From NCBI RefSeq assembly GCF_964355755.1, contig NC_092676.1, positions 26,456,288-26,520,287 of the forward strand: a stretch of DNA of 64,000 bases, read 5' to 3'. Shown piece after piece: positions 28,143 to 45,511 of this stretch. The position numbers and the translations under genes are program-made. The stretch comes from Antedon mediterranea (Eukaryota > Echinodermata > Crinoidea > Comatulida > Antedonidae). The notes below the pieces were generated by a model, which made no database searches, had not been told where the DNA came from, and worked only from the letters and a program-made list of their open reading frames with translations. The stretch's first letter is position 1; every line of letters starts with the position of its first letter.

Positions 28143-30773
28143 CTATTCATATTTTTCTCTCAATTTGTTTTTTAATAAAACTGGTAAAATAGATAATATT
28201 GCAAAGAACGCTAGTACAAGTATTGATGTCCATGAAACTGCTTCGCCGTAATATGTCAACTGGTAGAGGGTTGTTCCAGCTTGAATCGCAACAAACGAGG
28301 GCGGTGCAACTCCTAAAAAACAAGACATAGTCAAATAATTGATAATAAAAAATAAAAGAAAAATTGCTAAAAATATAAATCTATAACAAACTGGTGAGGT
28401 GATATTAATGAACCAATTTGATAAACTTAACACATACCTAAAAAAGTTCCTATGAAGAATGGTGTAAGAGACACCTTTAGAACTGGTGAGGTGATATTGA
28501 TAAACCAATTTGGTAGGAATGGTGTTATCCTCAAAAAGATGATGTAGTTCAGTATATCATCTTTATGTTTCTCAACCTGCAAAAAAAGTAATTGTTCAAA
28601 AATAAAGTGAATTTTATTCATGCTAATTATATTTGTGGCAAAAACTAATTCAGATTCAAGTTTTATAATAGGAAATCCCATATGTGTAGTTCACTCAGCT
28701 TATATTAAAATATAATTGTTAAATTTAAACATACAGCAAATTTCAATTTGTAATACTTACAGTACTTGCCCATTTATCCACCCTATCGGGAATGTATTTT
28801 CTGACCAGTCGAACCCCAACAAGATCCGATAACAAATAACAAAAAGATGCACCTAATGAAGAACACTGTCAATCAAACAAATGATTAAAAAAATATATGC
28901 AATATTGTTTTAACCAAATTTTTTTAGTACACTTAATTATTTTTCTTACAGCACCTAAAATGAATTGATTATTGATAATGTTTATTATTAACTTACCAAA
29001 CAGACAAGGAATAGTGCAATTGGAAAGTAGAAAAGAAATCCTGACAAAATACTTAAAAATATAGAACCAGGAATTGCGAATGTTTGAAGGCTAGAAAAAA
29101 GTTAAGAAAAAGAAAATCTGCTGCGATAGTAGAGGACATAACCCTTGCAACATCTACAAAAGCTCCTTATAATATGTTGTATCTTTCCTAGCCTCACATT
29201 TCAAAAAGTCAAGAACACAGAAAAACAAATTAAAATGTTTTAAATGTCTGTAAACTGTCATATCTCTTTGACAGGAGAACAGCTCACATCTTAAATTTGC
29301 AAAGCGAATATCCAAGACTGGCCATTCTGCTGATCTATTATCTTTAACGAGGTTTGAGAGTCACAGGAGATTGCTCCCTAATAGGAACCAAGTATCACAG
29401 GAGATTGCTCCCTATAGGAACCAAGTATCACAATTACCATCTGGAACTGCCAGCTTTAGCAACAGCCCAATCCCCTACTTCATCCGCCTGATCCCATTGT
29501 ATTTTTTTAAATTTTTCATCTTTTTATGTATTTTATATATTTGTGTGTTTTTTATATAAGAGGTTACACAAAATTTGAATAAAAGTATATGATAACATGG
29601 TGAACATTGGCTACATATTTTGAGTGTAAAATCAGGTATTAAAAAGGGTAACTCTGTCTGAAGTTAGTTTGAGTCTAGATGCCAATCATCGCTGTTTGTA
29701 ATAACACTGCCTTTCAATAAAACATATTCAGAAACTGAAACAAAAAGGATACAATACGTAAGTGGTAAAGAAGCCAGCAGTGACGGCAAATAGATTGTTC
29801 TCTCTGTAACGAGATAAAACACGACCCAAATCCTTCGCATCATCAAGACTCTTGGGTAATTTAATATATTGATACTCATCTCTGAAATTAAAAAAAGATC
29901 ATCAAAATACAAAACTGTTAAATTGATAGTCACATCAGTTTAAACACAGTATAACTGTAATAATAGTTAATAGTATAACTATAACTTGTTATTGATACTT
30001 ATAACTTATCATAGACAATAACATACAGTATGTCATATTATTTATATCACATATAAACAAAACAGGAAAAAGACGACTTACGGTTCTATTTCTGGAAAAT
30101 TGTAATAAACTAACGCCATCATTATTGTAGAAGAAGCAAATATAAGTGCAAGAAGAATAAAAGATTTTCTTGTTGAACGCATTTCTTTTTTCTCGTCTTC
30201 TATTTTACAAAAAAGATAAATTTAAAAATACATATAGTGTACATGGATACAATTTATTTGAATACATTTTATGTAAATTAATATAATATGTTTACTCCTG
30301 CAATATGTAAAAAAGTAAGGTAAATTAATAAAATATTATTCATTACATTTAGTTACTCGGAAATCAACTACGTCGTACGATTAATAATGATTAAGAGTAA
30401 ATTGAAACGCGATGCTTGCCATGAATTTTTTCTTTTAAACAACAATTACAAACCTAGCTATAAGTATAATATTAATAATATATATTTTTTTAACAACCCA
30501 TAAAAAAATGTCTAGGCCTGGGCCTATCACATCATCTTCTACTTACTAGACTACAACAACCACACAACAAAGCCTGAGTAAGGCGGCCTCTAGTAGTATT
30601 ATTACATAACATGGTCTCATCATTTAGTAATAGTATTAGTAGGCCTAGGCCTAGCCTTTATGACTTGGTGGTCATTTTGTTCTTAAAAAAAACATGTTAT
30701 AGTTACCATTTTCATTTAAATTTCGTATACTTTCTCTTGCTTGTGGTCTCTGTACAACATCCGGAGTACTCAT
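28143..30773 (-). CDS. TMEM41B: TMEM41B, ER multi-pass VTT-domain (DedA-family) protein, complete, 7 exons
   Basis: Exons (minus): 30707-30773, 30082-30199, 29753-29881, 28997-29090, 28761-28865, 28438-28576 and 28143-28312; 822 nt, 273 aa (human about 291). TMEM41B is an ER lipid scramblase with roles in autophagosome formation and lipid mobilisation. Visible features: a polar N-terminus; a first membrane segment at about residues 35-55; then the VTT domain, with the family stretches FLQTFAIPGSIFLSILSGF, the GASFCYLLSDLVG block, IIFLRITPFLPNWFINITSP and GVAPPSFVAIQAGTTLYQL; and a final hydrophobic segment ending in a basic tail (KNKLREKYE). For exon 3 the donor after ...TTYV gives YVFLQ, matching the family better than the donor 5 nt upstream. 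The start codon lies about 370 bp from the TTLL1 start on the other strand. Intron 6 holds a short copy of part of exon 6 (see 28390-28421). Confidence 0.95.
28390..28421 (-). repeat. Intronic copy of a TMEM41B exon 6 segment (NWFINITSPV)
   Basis: 32 bp in intron 6, 17 nt past the exon 6 donor, duplicates exon 6 positions 28482-28513. On minus both read NWFINITSPV, and the two base differences in that stretch (TTT/TTC and ATC/ATT) are synonymous. I see no good donor to make it a working alternative exon. Confidence 0.8.
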
Positions 30774-35721
<4,948 letters not shown>

Positions 35722-36183
35722 TGACGAAAATGTGTTTTGCTAAAAAATATAGTTGAATTACTGAACACAAAACTGAAAAGAACTGAAGTCAACTGAAAAG
35801 AACTGGTTGACATAAGCTCTTGAAGTAAGTGAACGCAATTGACATCAATGGAACGCAACTTATATTTCACTTGGAATAACTAGGCCAGTTATTTTCATTT
35901 TATAGTGGAAATAAAACAAGTAGTTCCTTTTAATTGCACCCAGTTACTTTAATCTTACTACTAATGTTTTTGTATTGTACTGTAAATAGTAATTCTATAA
36001 TATATTCTATATATAAAGTAAGTTGTTAATTATTATTAAACAAAATTTGTACTAAAATCGAAAGTGGTTTCATATTTTTGTGTGTACATTTATGAATTTT
36101 GTAAAGATAAACTTATTCAAATATATCTTTCACTTTAAGGATTAAAGATTTTAAGTACCTTTTCCTTGACCCTTTAATTCCTA

Positions 36184-36320
36184 AGGCTCTGTCTACACTA
36201 TGAAACTTCATGTGACAAAAAATGTGATGTGCTCAAATATGGTAGTGATTGCACAAACATAGTAGTGATATGACAACATCACATTTTTTTGACACAAAGT
36301 TTCATAGTGTAGACAGAGCC
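36184..36320. mobile_element. GCTCTGTCTACACTATCAAAC MITE, copy 7, downstream of TTLL1
   Basis: Ends AGGCTCTGTCTACACTATGA and TTTCATAGTGTAGACAGAGCC are flanked by TA (36182-36183 and 36321-36322), the clearest target duplication in the family here. Confidence 0.88.
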
Positions 36321-37984
36321 TAGGATCCTTATAGAAATAGAGATACTGTATTTTCGTAATATTCTTTTAACAAAGTTGAATGACTAGGTTTACCTTACTT
36401 AACCTTTTGTAACACATTGTACTTTTCCCCCAATCACATGTCCACAAATAATTGCTTAAAACCACAATGTTTGTTGATGTGACCTTGCCTGTTTCACGAT
36501 CAGATTTGGTATGTTAATATGCCAGTATCTTCAACTGTAATACGATTTTAAACGGAATATGCTTCATATACACAACTTATTATAGTCACAGGGGTATGAA
36601 TTGGCAAAAAGGTATGGGCTGGGATTACACTCAGATTGCAATCAAGTCTTGAGGCCAAATTTAGGGAATGGGACAATACTTGAACATGGGATTATTTTCG
36701 GTCATACTGCAACTATAAAGTCTATAGAGTCCATCAATCGAGATTTGTTTATTATTATATTCAAGCATATTGGATCATAATGGTATAACATTATATGTAC
36801 TGTAATGCCTTATTTTAGTTTCAACCCGAGTTGCTATAAATCTTACACACTGTATGATAGTAATTCTAACATTGTTAAAACTTTTAACCGGAATTATAAA
36901 TACTGTACGAATATTATTATTTTACTTCCAGGAGATATTAACTGTAAATCCTGGAGATTTCGCGCCAGGGAAATCCTGGAGATTCCAGGGAAATCCTGAA
37001 TTTTGGAATAAATAATTAGATGCTAACCTCAAAATGTAAGGTCTCACGATGGTACAGTATGAGTTTCTGGAATGATGTGGGTGTAGTTGGTGGAATGATT
37101 CTCTCAACTATTCCAGAATTGACATATCAGAGCTATTTTTTTCAAAACCCTGTATCTCAACAAAATATAATTTTACACGGCTTAAAGATGTATTGTCCCC
37201 CTAAAAAAAATAATTCTTAACAACGTTTTTGTTGAATATGCCATTTTAATGTAACATAATAGTTATCCACTTTGACCAAAAAATGGATTGAAAAAAAATG
37301 TATTTACCTGAAAAAACTGTAATTTATAGCAAAAAAAACGGTCAAAGGTTCAATTTAACCATTTACTTTGTCATTGTATAAGTGAAAACATTATTTTTTT
37401 TCTACTGAAGTGGATTAACTTTATTGAAACTACAAAATAACATTAAAAGTCTGATTTAATTAATCTTCATGTTTTTGGGGGACAATACATCTTTAAAGTT
37501 GATCTGGCTTTGTAAATAACATAAGAAACTGTTGACATAATCTTGTTGACATTCATTATACTGTATAATATACCTCTTTTATTGATCTCTACTCAAGTCG
37601 GGGTGAAATTTCTTTACGTCTGGTTGATTTCTACAATAGCTTTAAGAATGTGTCTTGCTATACATTAAACTGTCTTTTTAAATAATAATGAATTGTGAAA
37701 AAAAAAACCTGTTGTTGCTGATGAAATATCTGACTCATGTTGGAAATTCCTGATTTCTTGGTAATGTTGACAGTAGGCCTATAGTCTATCATACTTAATT
37801 GACACACCCCATAAGTGCGACAGGAATGACAAAACAAAAGCATGGATTTTTTATTAGGAATTTCTACAATTGTTCTTATTTCAAAGGCATCCAACAGCGA
37901 GAAACCCACCGATTAGAGGATGGATAAATTATTTTATAATTTATCGTGCTTATAAACTAATCGATTGAGGCTTAGGAAGTGGAT

Positions 37985-38055
37985 TTGAAAGCGTTGTGAG
38001 TTACAACTCTGGCACTTGGGATTGGAAGGCAGGTTAACCAAACTGCACTCTGGAT
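37985..38055 (-). mobile_element. tRNA-derived SINE remnant with the B-box deleted
   Basis: It matches the 34535-34632 SINE on both sides (GAGTTACAACTCTGGCACTT, GGGATTGGAAGGCAGGTTAA), but the roughly 24 nt holding the B-box are missing. Confidence 0.6.
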
Positions 38056-39009
38056 TTGAACAAATAACATTTTTATTCTGTCAAAAATAAATATAAAAAA
38101 AAATAGTTCTTAATGTCATTTTAACTGTCAAAAGGGGAAAGCATGACCTGAGGATTACCCCTGGATCCGCCCCTGGTATATCTTTACAGACTATGGGTCA
38201 GATGTTATGATTTAAAATTAGTTTAAAGCCATTCTACACTCATTGAACATGATTACCAAGAATTTGGTTTGAGTCATTCATTTGAGTTTCAGAATAGAGC
38301 ATGTGCCTTTACTTTTTCTGTCTGATTTTTTTTTTTTAATTGATAAACCAGCACACAGATTTATTTTTAAATCAACATAAATCATTCAAGTAGACACGCG
38401 TGTCAAAACTGTCAACATTGTATTAAGCCATTGAACAAAATGATAAATATGATGATGATAAAACAAATATCAGATAAAGAGATTATTTCTACTTAGGAAT
38501 TCCAATGTCAGAGTTCAGCTACTTTGTATAATGGAGGGTGAAAGTTCAGGTGCAAGAAAGTAGATTGGTCAGGGGAAATGAAAGGGAATTCCCCTACTTG
38601 AGTTGGCTGTTATTAGCACTATAATACATTTGTCTGCCTAAAGCCTAATGAAAACCTACAATAAAGTAGCAATGAGCTGTTACACTGTCAATAAAAATAA
38701 AGAATTGAGAATTGATACACGCTATTTATAATAGTTAATTGAAACACTACTGTAGACCTATATTTATATTAAAGTAGCTATATTGGAATAATATATAAAA
38801 ATACACTATTTCATTTGAGATGGAATGGCAAATTCAGTGTATAATATAAGTTTTATAAATTTCGTTGTCTTCAGTAAAAAATGTAGAAAAAAGTAATATA
38901 TTAATTTTTCAGAGCAGATTTCACTCAGTTTATAAACAAGTTCAATGCAATTGCGCTAATGTATGATAAACTCAACAAAATAATACTTAGAACCTATCAA
39001 ATCAAATTT

Positions 39010-39435
39010 ACAGAGGACCGTCCCTTATCACACTGATCGCAAGAACCTTAAATGGAGGACAATCCCTTATCACAAGAACCTTATATGGAGGACCGTCCCT
39101 TATCACATTGATCGCAAGAACTTTAAATGGAGGACCATTCCTTATCTTACAGATCGCAAGAACCTTAAGTGGAAAACCGTTCGTTATCACACTGATCGCA
39201 AGAACCTTGAGTGGAGGACCGTCCCTTATACTACTGATCACAAGAACCTAAGTGGAGGACCGTCCCTTATTACACTGATCACAAGAACCTAAGTGGAGGA
39301 CTGTCCCTTATTACACTGATCGCAAGAACCTTAAGTGGAGGACCGTCCCTTATACTACTGATCACAAGAACCTAAGTGGAGGACCGTCCCTTATTACACT
39401 GATCGCAAGAACCTTAAGTGTTGGACTGTCCCTTA
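39010..39435. repeat. 42-bp minisatellite (GGAGGACCGTCCCTTAT... unit), about 10 copies
   Basis: Units contain AAGAACCTTAAGTGGAGGAC, CGTCCCTTAT and CACTGATCGC, with 38-42 bp variants. GGACCGTCC within it is near-palindromic. Confidence 0.9.
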
Positions 39436-39633
39436 TTAACATTAGATAGCCATATTAGGAAGATAAGCATTTCCCATCTTATACAACTTGAAATGATTGC
39501 CAACTAGGAAATTCATTTGAAGTAGGTATCCTGTGCAGGGTTGAGAAATACTATAATGTATCATTATTCTACCTTGTTACTAGATACCTAAGTAGGGTGG
39601 GAGAACTGTACTTGCCAAATTTAAAGACTATAG

Positions 39634-39990
39634 GCAGGCCCGTAGCCAGAATGCATCAGAGGGGGGTTTCCTTGACACCACTTATTTTGGGAGCGCAGCG
39701 AGCAACTGTAGGGTGGGGGCCAGGGGACCAACCGAGCAATTTCGGTTGTTTTAATCAGCTTACAGAGACATTTTTTACCTACTAAAATCTGAGTTATGCA
39801 GAAATTATATAGTACGTACACTACAGTATTATGGAAGTTAGTAGTCAATAGAAGTAAAATGACCCAAAAATCTGCTATAATTGATAATTAATTGCATGAT
39901 TTTGGAAGTGGGGCCTTTGTTTTTCAAGGGGGATTCGCTGGTAAAAGGGGGGGGGGGGTTCTCGCAAAAGGAACCCTGGCTACAGGCCTG
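39634..39990. mobile_element. hAT-like non-autonomous element with CAGGCC(C/T)GTAGCCAG ends
   Basis: The left end CAGGCCCGTAGCCAGAATGC pairs with right CCCTGGCTACAGGCCTG. The interior has G-runs (GGGGGGTTT and a long G tract near 39950). No transposase frame. Confidence 0.7.
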
Positions 39991-41444
39991 TGCAGTATGT
40001 AGCAATTTTAATATTAAATTATTAATATTAACTTATCTACATTTAAAAAACATCAACGAATTGTTCAATGAATTTTAAAATTTCAGCATGGGTTAAAAAT
40101 GTGCCCAGTCGTGAGATTGCTCAGTTATATCGACTTCCATTTCGCATCTCCCGACACTTTGTCATAATATTCTTTCGGGAAATGCACTGATAATTTGTAT
40201 AAACAAAATGCACGTTATTCACTAATTGCCATGAATTCATTCCTCTGTACATTACCTACATTATTTACGAGTTTGGAATTCACAATGGGAGTTACACAAT
40301 TCGTTCGTTGACCTCTGTGTGTGTACGTTATTTGCTAGGATAGGATAACACGTTTCGATTCAGAATGAAAACAAACACATATTTCTTCCTACTCTTTAGA
40401 GTAAGAAAACATCAACCTACAACATTTTCGCATCAACCTTGTAAAAGTTGTAAGATTGTTTGGAAAATAATCGATGACTTTTATTACACTGTAAATGACG
40501 GAACATTTCATCATCTAAATGTTAATTCCCAATGATGATGTACCACCTGATTAATAACAACACATATACATATAGCGTGCCAATTCAAACGTTTATCAAA
40601 GGCTGAGACTGAGCAAAATCAGTAACAATTCTGAATTAAGTTCTTCTTTTCCCAGAGTAATTTGAAATAAATCAAATAATTTTATATAAAGATAATATAA
40701 TTTACTGTTAAGGATTAATCGATTTTCAACGACCGACAAACAAAATGTCACGTTAGTACATTGTGCACATGTGGGAATATTAGGACGTGTGTCCTCGCTC
40801 CTCACCTCGACACAGGTTTGATGGTTTCTAGAATCAGGCAACGACTGACGACATATCAATTGACTTGACCTAGGTTTCGGTCGCGCAAATCGAAAGCTTC
40901 CTAGGATTACCTATTCAGTTCAAAAGTGCCAGAGCTGATTGCTTAGTGGAACGAAAAACTTACTAATGCTACGGATTAGACAAAGGAACAAATTAAAGAA
41001 ATATATAAAAATAGTATAATTATGTTTCGTGAACCTTTATTTTTACATCGTAAGGCCAGGATAGTAATTAGTAATTAATATTCTAAAACCAGTAAGTTGA
41101 TTCTTAATATTAAATATATACAATTATTCATTTACATATTTACATATTTTATGTCCTAAATCACAATTATGCTGGTACATTTTAAAAACGGGGAATTTTT
41201 TAAACAAAGAATATTATCTATAAAAATTTAATTTTTTTTCAATTTCAAATTTCTAGTGCAAAACATCCCTGTGAAGCAATCTGGAAACTACATATTGGAA
41301 TACTGAATACAATAATACAGTGTAATTTCTCATTTGAGAATCCAGGTCTAACAATTATTTTCTTCTTGCTCTAAAATCTTGACAATTTTGATATATTTTG
41401 AAAAATGGAATTTTTAATCAATCTCCTCTTTTGCAAATCACAAT

Positions 41445-41510
41445 AACATGGCATATGGCACAATGTCTATACAAGACATGGCATATGGCACAATGTCTAT
41501 ACAAGACAGG
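41445..41510. repeat. Direct duplication of about 30 bp
   Basis: The block CATGGCATATGGCACAATGT then CTATACAAGA occurs twice back to back, with a partial third (GACAGGGCATAGTGTC). Confidence 0.85.
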
Positions 41511-42495
41511 GCATAGTGTCCATTAAAGGCATGGCAAAACAACTCATATCATTTTCTAATCTATGACATTTTTACCATTGATTTTGATTCATTATAAACA
41601 ATTGTATAAAAATTTAAAATGATCGATTGCAAAATAAATAAAATTGTAGGATAAAAATTGGTTCACATTGTTAACGTATTATTTACAATCAATGCTTATA
41701 CACAAAACAGAAAATCTCTGAGTATGCGATACCCTGGATGTTCACCAGGAACGTAACTGAAACTGTGTCACAACAGCAAAACAAAACTACTCTATATTTG
41801 TATCATCTAATGTATATATTATTTAGAATAGAAACAACCTTTTTAGATACCGTAAAAATATTTCTTTTTTATTAACGAAAATTACCAATAAATGCACTGA
41901 TTATTAATATTATGAACTCAATTATTTTTATTATAAAAAAAGACTAATATTTTATATACAGTATATATAATTTAGAAAAACCTTCAAATAATGACAAGGA
42001 CAGCATGATTCAACATTCGATCTTATAATCATTATTTGAGTACAGTATATTAATCACAAAATCAATTTATGTTTTGCAGAAAATAAATTATGAATTTTAT
42101 AAAATTATTAATAATTATTTAGACTTGCAATAAAAAACACAAGTATACTGAATGTGTTGCCTCTCCCCAATTTATTTTCTTGATTAATATCTGATCCTTT
42201 TCGACCCTATTGTTGTAAATTAATGTCCACTATTACAAGGAATTTTACTGGTTTGAAAGATCTTACAATTCTAGCCAAGAACTCCTAATTTAGAAATAAA
42301 AATTTCCCAATCTAAAAATAGAGTGCTTGTACTGTAGTGGATCAAAGCAATGACATCACAGGACCATTTGTTGCCAACAGACAACACAAAAAAAAAATGT
42401 AATTTACAACTCAAAATTTAAATAAATAGCATTTCCGGTAGGTATTAGTATCAATAACACATGCTATTGTGATGACATCATTTTTAATGATTCTC

Positions 42496-42882
42496 GCCAC
42501 AAAGGGAGTTATAATCTGAAAGTAGCAACGAAAACATTTTTTTCGGGGTAAATACTCAGCCTAAAAAATGTAAATTTCAGAAAAAAGTTCTAAATACTCA
42601 CAAATCCTTTTTGAATAAACGACGTATTTTAAACTTTTTTTTATGTTCAACCTTGTATATAACAAGGTCCGATTTTTCCTTGCCACAAAGGGAGTTACTT
42701 ACAATCTCAAAGTAGCAACAAAAACAATTTTTTGCAAAGTAAATACTCAGCCTAAAAAATGTAAATTTCAGAAAAAAAGTTCTAAATACTCACAAATCCT
42801 TCTTAAGACTTTTTGAATAAACGACTTATTTTAGACTTTTTTTTATGTTCAACCTTGTATATGACAAGGTCCGATTTTTCCC
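42496..42882 (-). repeat. Tandem duplication (about 190 bp) of the gene A 3' end
   Basis: Copy 2 (42682-42882) contains the stop and last roughly 26 codons of gene A plus flank. Copy 1 (42496-42680) lies just downstream. Copy 1 keeps the frame KSDLVIYKVEHKKK followed by a slightly different tail (FKIRRLFKKDL) and a stop. Confidence 0.85.
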
Positions 42883-45511
42883 GGCCAAGTGCCTTATTAA
42901 TGACGGTAACAAACTTGTCCTGTAACTCCGATGGAAAATTCACAAGGTACGGCGGCAGAGACGAGACAGACATGGACTCGCTCAAGCATATCGGAATGAA
43001 ACGTTTGTTCTGCTTGCCATTTTCCTTGAACTCGCTATCCAGCAAGCAATTGATAAATCTAGAAAACACAATAAACAATTATTGAACATTTACTTAAAAT
43101 AGGGTGTTAATATGATAGTCGGCAAGGTTGGCAGGCTTTGATAAAAATTAATTTAGTATCTTACTGAATATTCATGAGAGCCTTCGACTGATCGTGTCCT
43201 TTTAATTCACGCATGTAATCTTCGCACAGCAAACACAAAATGTAATCACACTATAAAAAATGACAAAGAAATTAAATATAATTATTAAATTAACCCATAA
43301 TTATGTACCTTTTATTAATGTTTGTCTTTAGTTATTTAAAATGGTAACATGTGACAAACCAAAAGTTTCTGCATGTCGCTTTATACCTGGATAAACCAAC
43401 AATAACCTAGTATTCTCACAGAGTGGAGCACCAAAATTCGAATATATATAAATAATTAAACACCCCTATCAGAAAATGGCACACATCATCATATATGTAT
43501 CCTAATTGTAGCACTCTTCTCTGATAGAAACAAGCCAATGTTGGTTTATCTGAGTAAGCTAGATTTCAAATGGTGTGTACAACATACGTTTTCAATGCCC
43601 TTTTTCAGCATGTTTTGAAAATCTTCTTTTGTGGTATGTGTTTTATCTTGCTGTACAACTGAGCTTTTGACGTCCGTCAACACGCAGTATCCCTCCTCTT
43701 TTAAAGCCTTGTGGATCCGTGGGATATACTTGCTGCAGTCAGCCGAATATGTAATAAACACAGTACCTTGGTATACTGAAATAATTTCATTAAGACTTAC
43801 ATATCCATAACAAGATAAATAAACTGTAATTCATATGCATACAACAGCCAAAGACTCGCTAATTACATGAAAAATAAATTTATCTTTTTTATCATGCAAT
43901 ATAAATAAAGTCTTGTTATACAGGTCAGGATTGAACCCTAGACCTTGGGCTTGGAAGGCATGTTAATCACCAAGCTACCACATTATATAACAATCTATTT
44001 ACCTGGTTCAACTGAACGAAGGCCTTCTCCCCTGTAATGATAGACATTATGTTCGATTGAGTTTGATTGTGCTGGTACTTCATGGGTTGGTGGCGACCTT
44101 AGTGCATTTTGGTTTGAAGATGGCCAAGTCCTAATTGTATTAGAGCTCAACCTATCATTCATTTTAGGCCAAGTCAAGAACTGGTTTGAACCACAACTGT
44201 TATCTGTTACCTTGTCCAAAAACGTTGACTGTGTCTGCGGGTCGTTTCGTCTTGGAGAAGACTCTGAATGTGGGTTGGTAGGTCTGGAAGCGTCTTGAGA
44301 ACTTGTCCGACTCCATGAGGGCGCTGCACATGGATTGGCAGACTCGCCTCCAGTTAGAGAAGACATATGTTGGTTTTTTGTTAAGTCTACTGAGCAGACA
44401 TTACTGGTAAAACTTAAACTGCTTTCTGTGTACAAGTTAGGCCTATAATGAGGCGTGTTCATATAGCTGCTTTCACTCGTGCGATCTGTGGAGCCATCTA
44501 GTATCTTTGGAGACCTGTTGAAATTCATAGGTTGTACACTCAGCCAAGAACTAGAACCTGGACCAGGTAATGCTTGCCAATCCATTGGCTGTGCAGGGGG
44601 TTCCATACTGGGTCTATGACTCTGCTTAGAAGCATGACCCAGTAAACCGCCTAAAAAGAATCGCATTCATTAGTTTTTATTGCACAGAAAGAGAGGCATA
44701 ACTAATGGGATACTATGACCTACTATTGTACCTCGATCCAGTGACAGATCTAGCAGGGGCCCCCTGGTCTCCAGTCATCAATGGACCCGCTTTGGAGCAA
44801 ACCGACTGGATCTGCCCCTGCTATCGTAAACACATTACCAGAACAGCATAATTTGATTTTTAATCAACATTAATTCATAAGTGAGTCTAGCCCCAGTGGT
44901 AAAGGCGAATGCTTCGTTTTCCGTACCTAAAGAGCCAACAATATCAGCATAGGTTAGATGGCCTACTCGCTCCTAGTTCTGGTGGTGGAACAAGACTTCT
45001 TAGATAAGGACTATAAACCATAGGTTTGGTGTACACAGTTACAACCCATGTGCACCCAGTTCATCATTTGTAGGGGGTTACTCCGGTGAACTGATTCACA
45101 AAATAGTCCCTGTATAAAATAAGCTTACCATCCCACAATTCTTTAATTTCTTGAATAATATCATATCTGTTCATCGATTGTAAATGAACAATCAGATCCC
45201 TGACGGTAACAGAGCCTTGATTTTGCATCCACTCAGTCAGTACAATACTCGTCGGCGATGCCTTCTCTCTTTCAGCCTTATATTTAATAGCCTGTGGCAA
45301 AAGATAAACAGGTTTAGTAAATGTAGTTATTGCAGAAGAAATAATTTGACATTGCTCCAAATAAAAAGCATTATTAATATACCTTTGAATCAAAATGACT
45401 TGTTCCATTGCAGTGGTATGCCAGAACTGTCCAGTCTCCGGTGGTCTCTAACTTTGAACCAATTTTGATCACAGCCTGTGGCGAGAGTTTTTTTATTTCT
45501 ATATCATCCAT
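42803..45511 (-). CDS. DEATH-SEFIR adaptor, Act1/CIKS-like (gene A), complete, 6 coding exons
   Basis: Exons (minus): 45383-45511, 45129-45291, 44003-44650, 43588-43775, 43165-43250 and 42803-43058; 1470 nt, 489 aa. Residues 1-97 form a DEATH-type fold resembling the MyD88 death domain: LSPQAVIKIGSKLE, then SPTSIVLTEWMQNQGSVTVR and DLIVHLQSMNRYDIIQEI. Residues 98-313 are a low-complexity Ser/Pro/Asn linker carried on one 648-nt exon. The SEFIR domain starts near 317 with box 1 VFITYSADC, continues through box 2 CDYILCLLCEDYMRELKG, and reaches FKENGKQNKRFIPI, as in TRAF3IP2. A basic tail (HKKKSKISRLFKK) follows. No membrane segment or signal peptide is seen, so it is a cytosolic adaptor rather than an IL-17 receptor. 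SEFIR domains pair IL-17 receptors with Act1; a DEATH domain would allow Toll/IL-1-like partners. An untranslated exon border lies just upstream (acceptor at 45525/45526). Function is inferred from domains. Confidence 0.85.
43920..43985 (-). mobile_element. tRNA-derived SINE fragment, gene A intron 3
   Basis: On minus: GTGGTAGCTTGGTGATTAAC (A-box region), CCTTCCAAGCCCAAGGT, then B-box GGTTCAATCCT. It lies just 3' of the linker exon donor (44003). Confidence 0.65.
44884..45116 (+). mobile_element. tRNA-derived SINE, gene A intron 2, abutting the exon 2 donor
   Basis: Head CCCCAGTGGTAAAGGCGAAT, then the same body as at 35205 (TTCTGGTGGTGGAACAAGAC, AAGGACTATAAACCATAGGT). The 3' end (ACAAAATAGTCCCTGTAT) stops about 13 nt from the donor of exon 2 (45129). 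Confidence 0.68.

Larger units (their letters stand above)
35722..42802. other. Gene-free interval between TTLL1 and SEFIR gene A
   Basis: No recognisable coding exon. It contains a TA-flanked MITE (36184-36320), a degenerate SINE fragment (37985-38055), a 42-bp minisatellite (39010-39435), a hAT-like element with CAGGCC ends (39634-39990), a short direct duplication (41445-41510) and a duplicated copy of the gene A 3' end (42496-42680). Confidence 0.6.
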
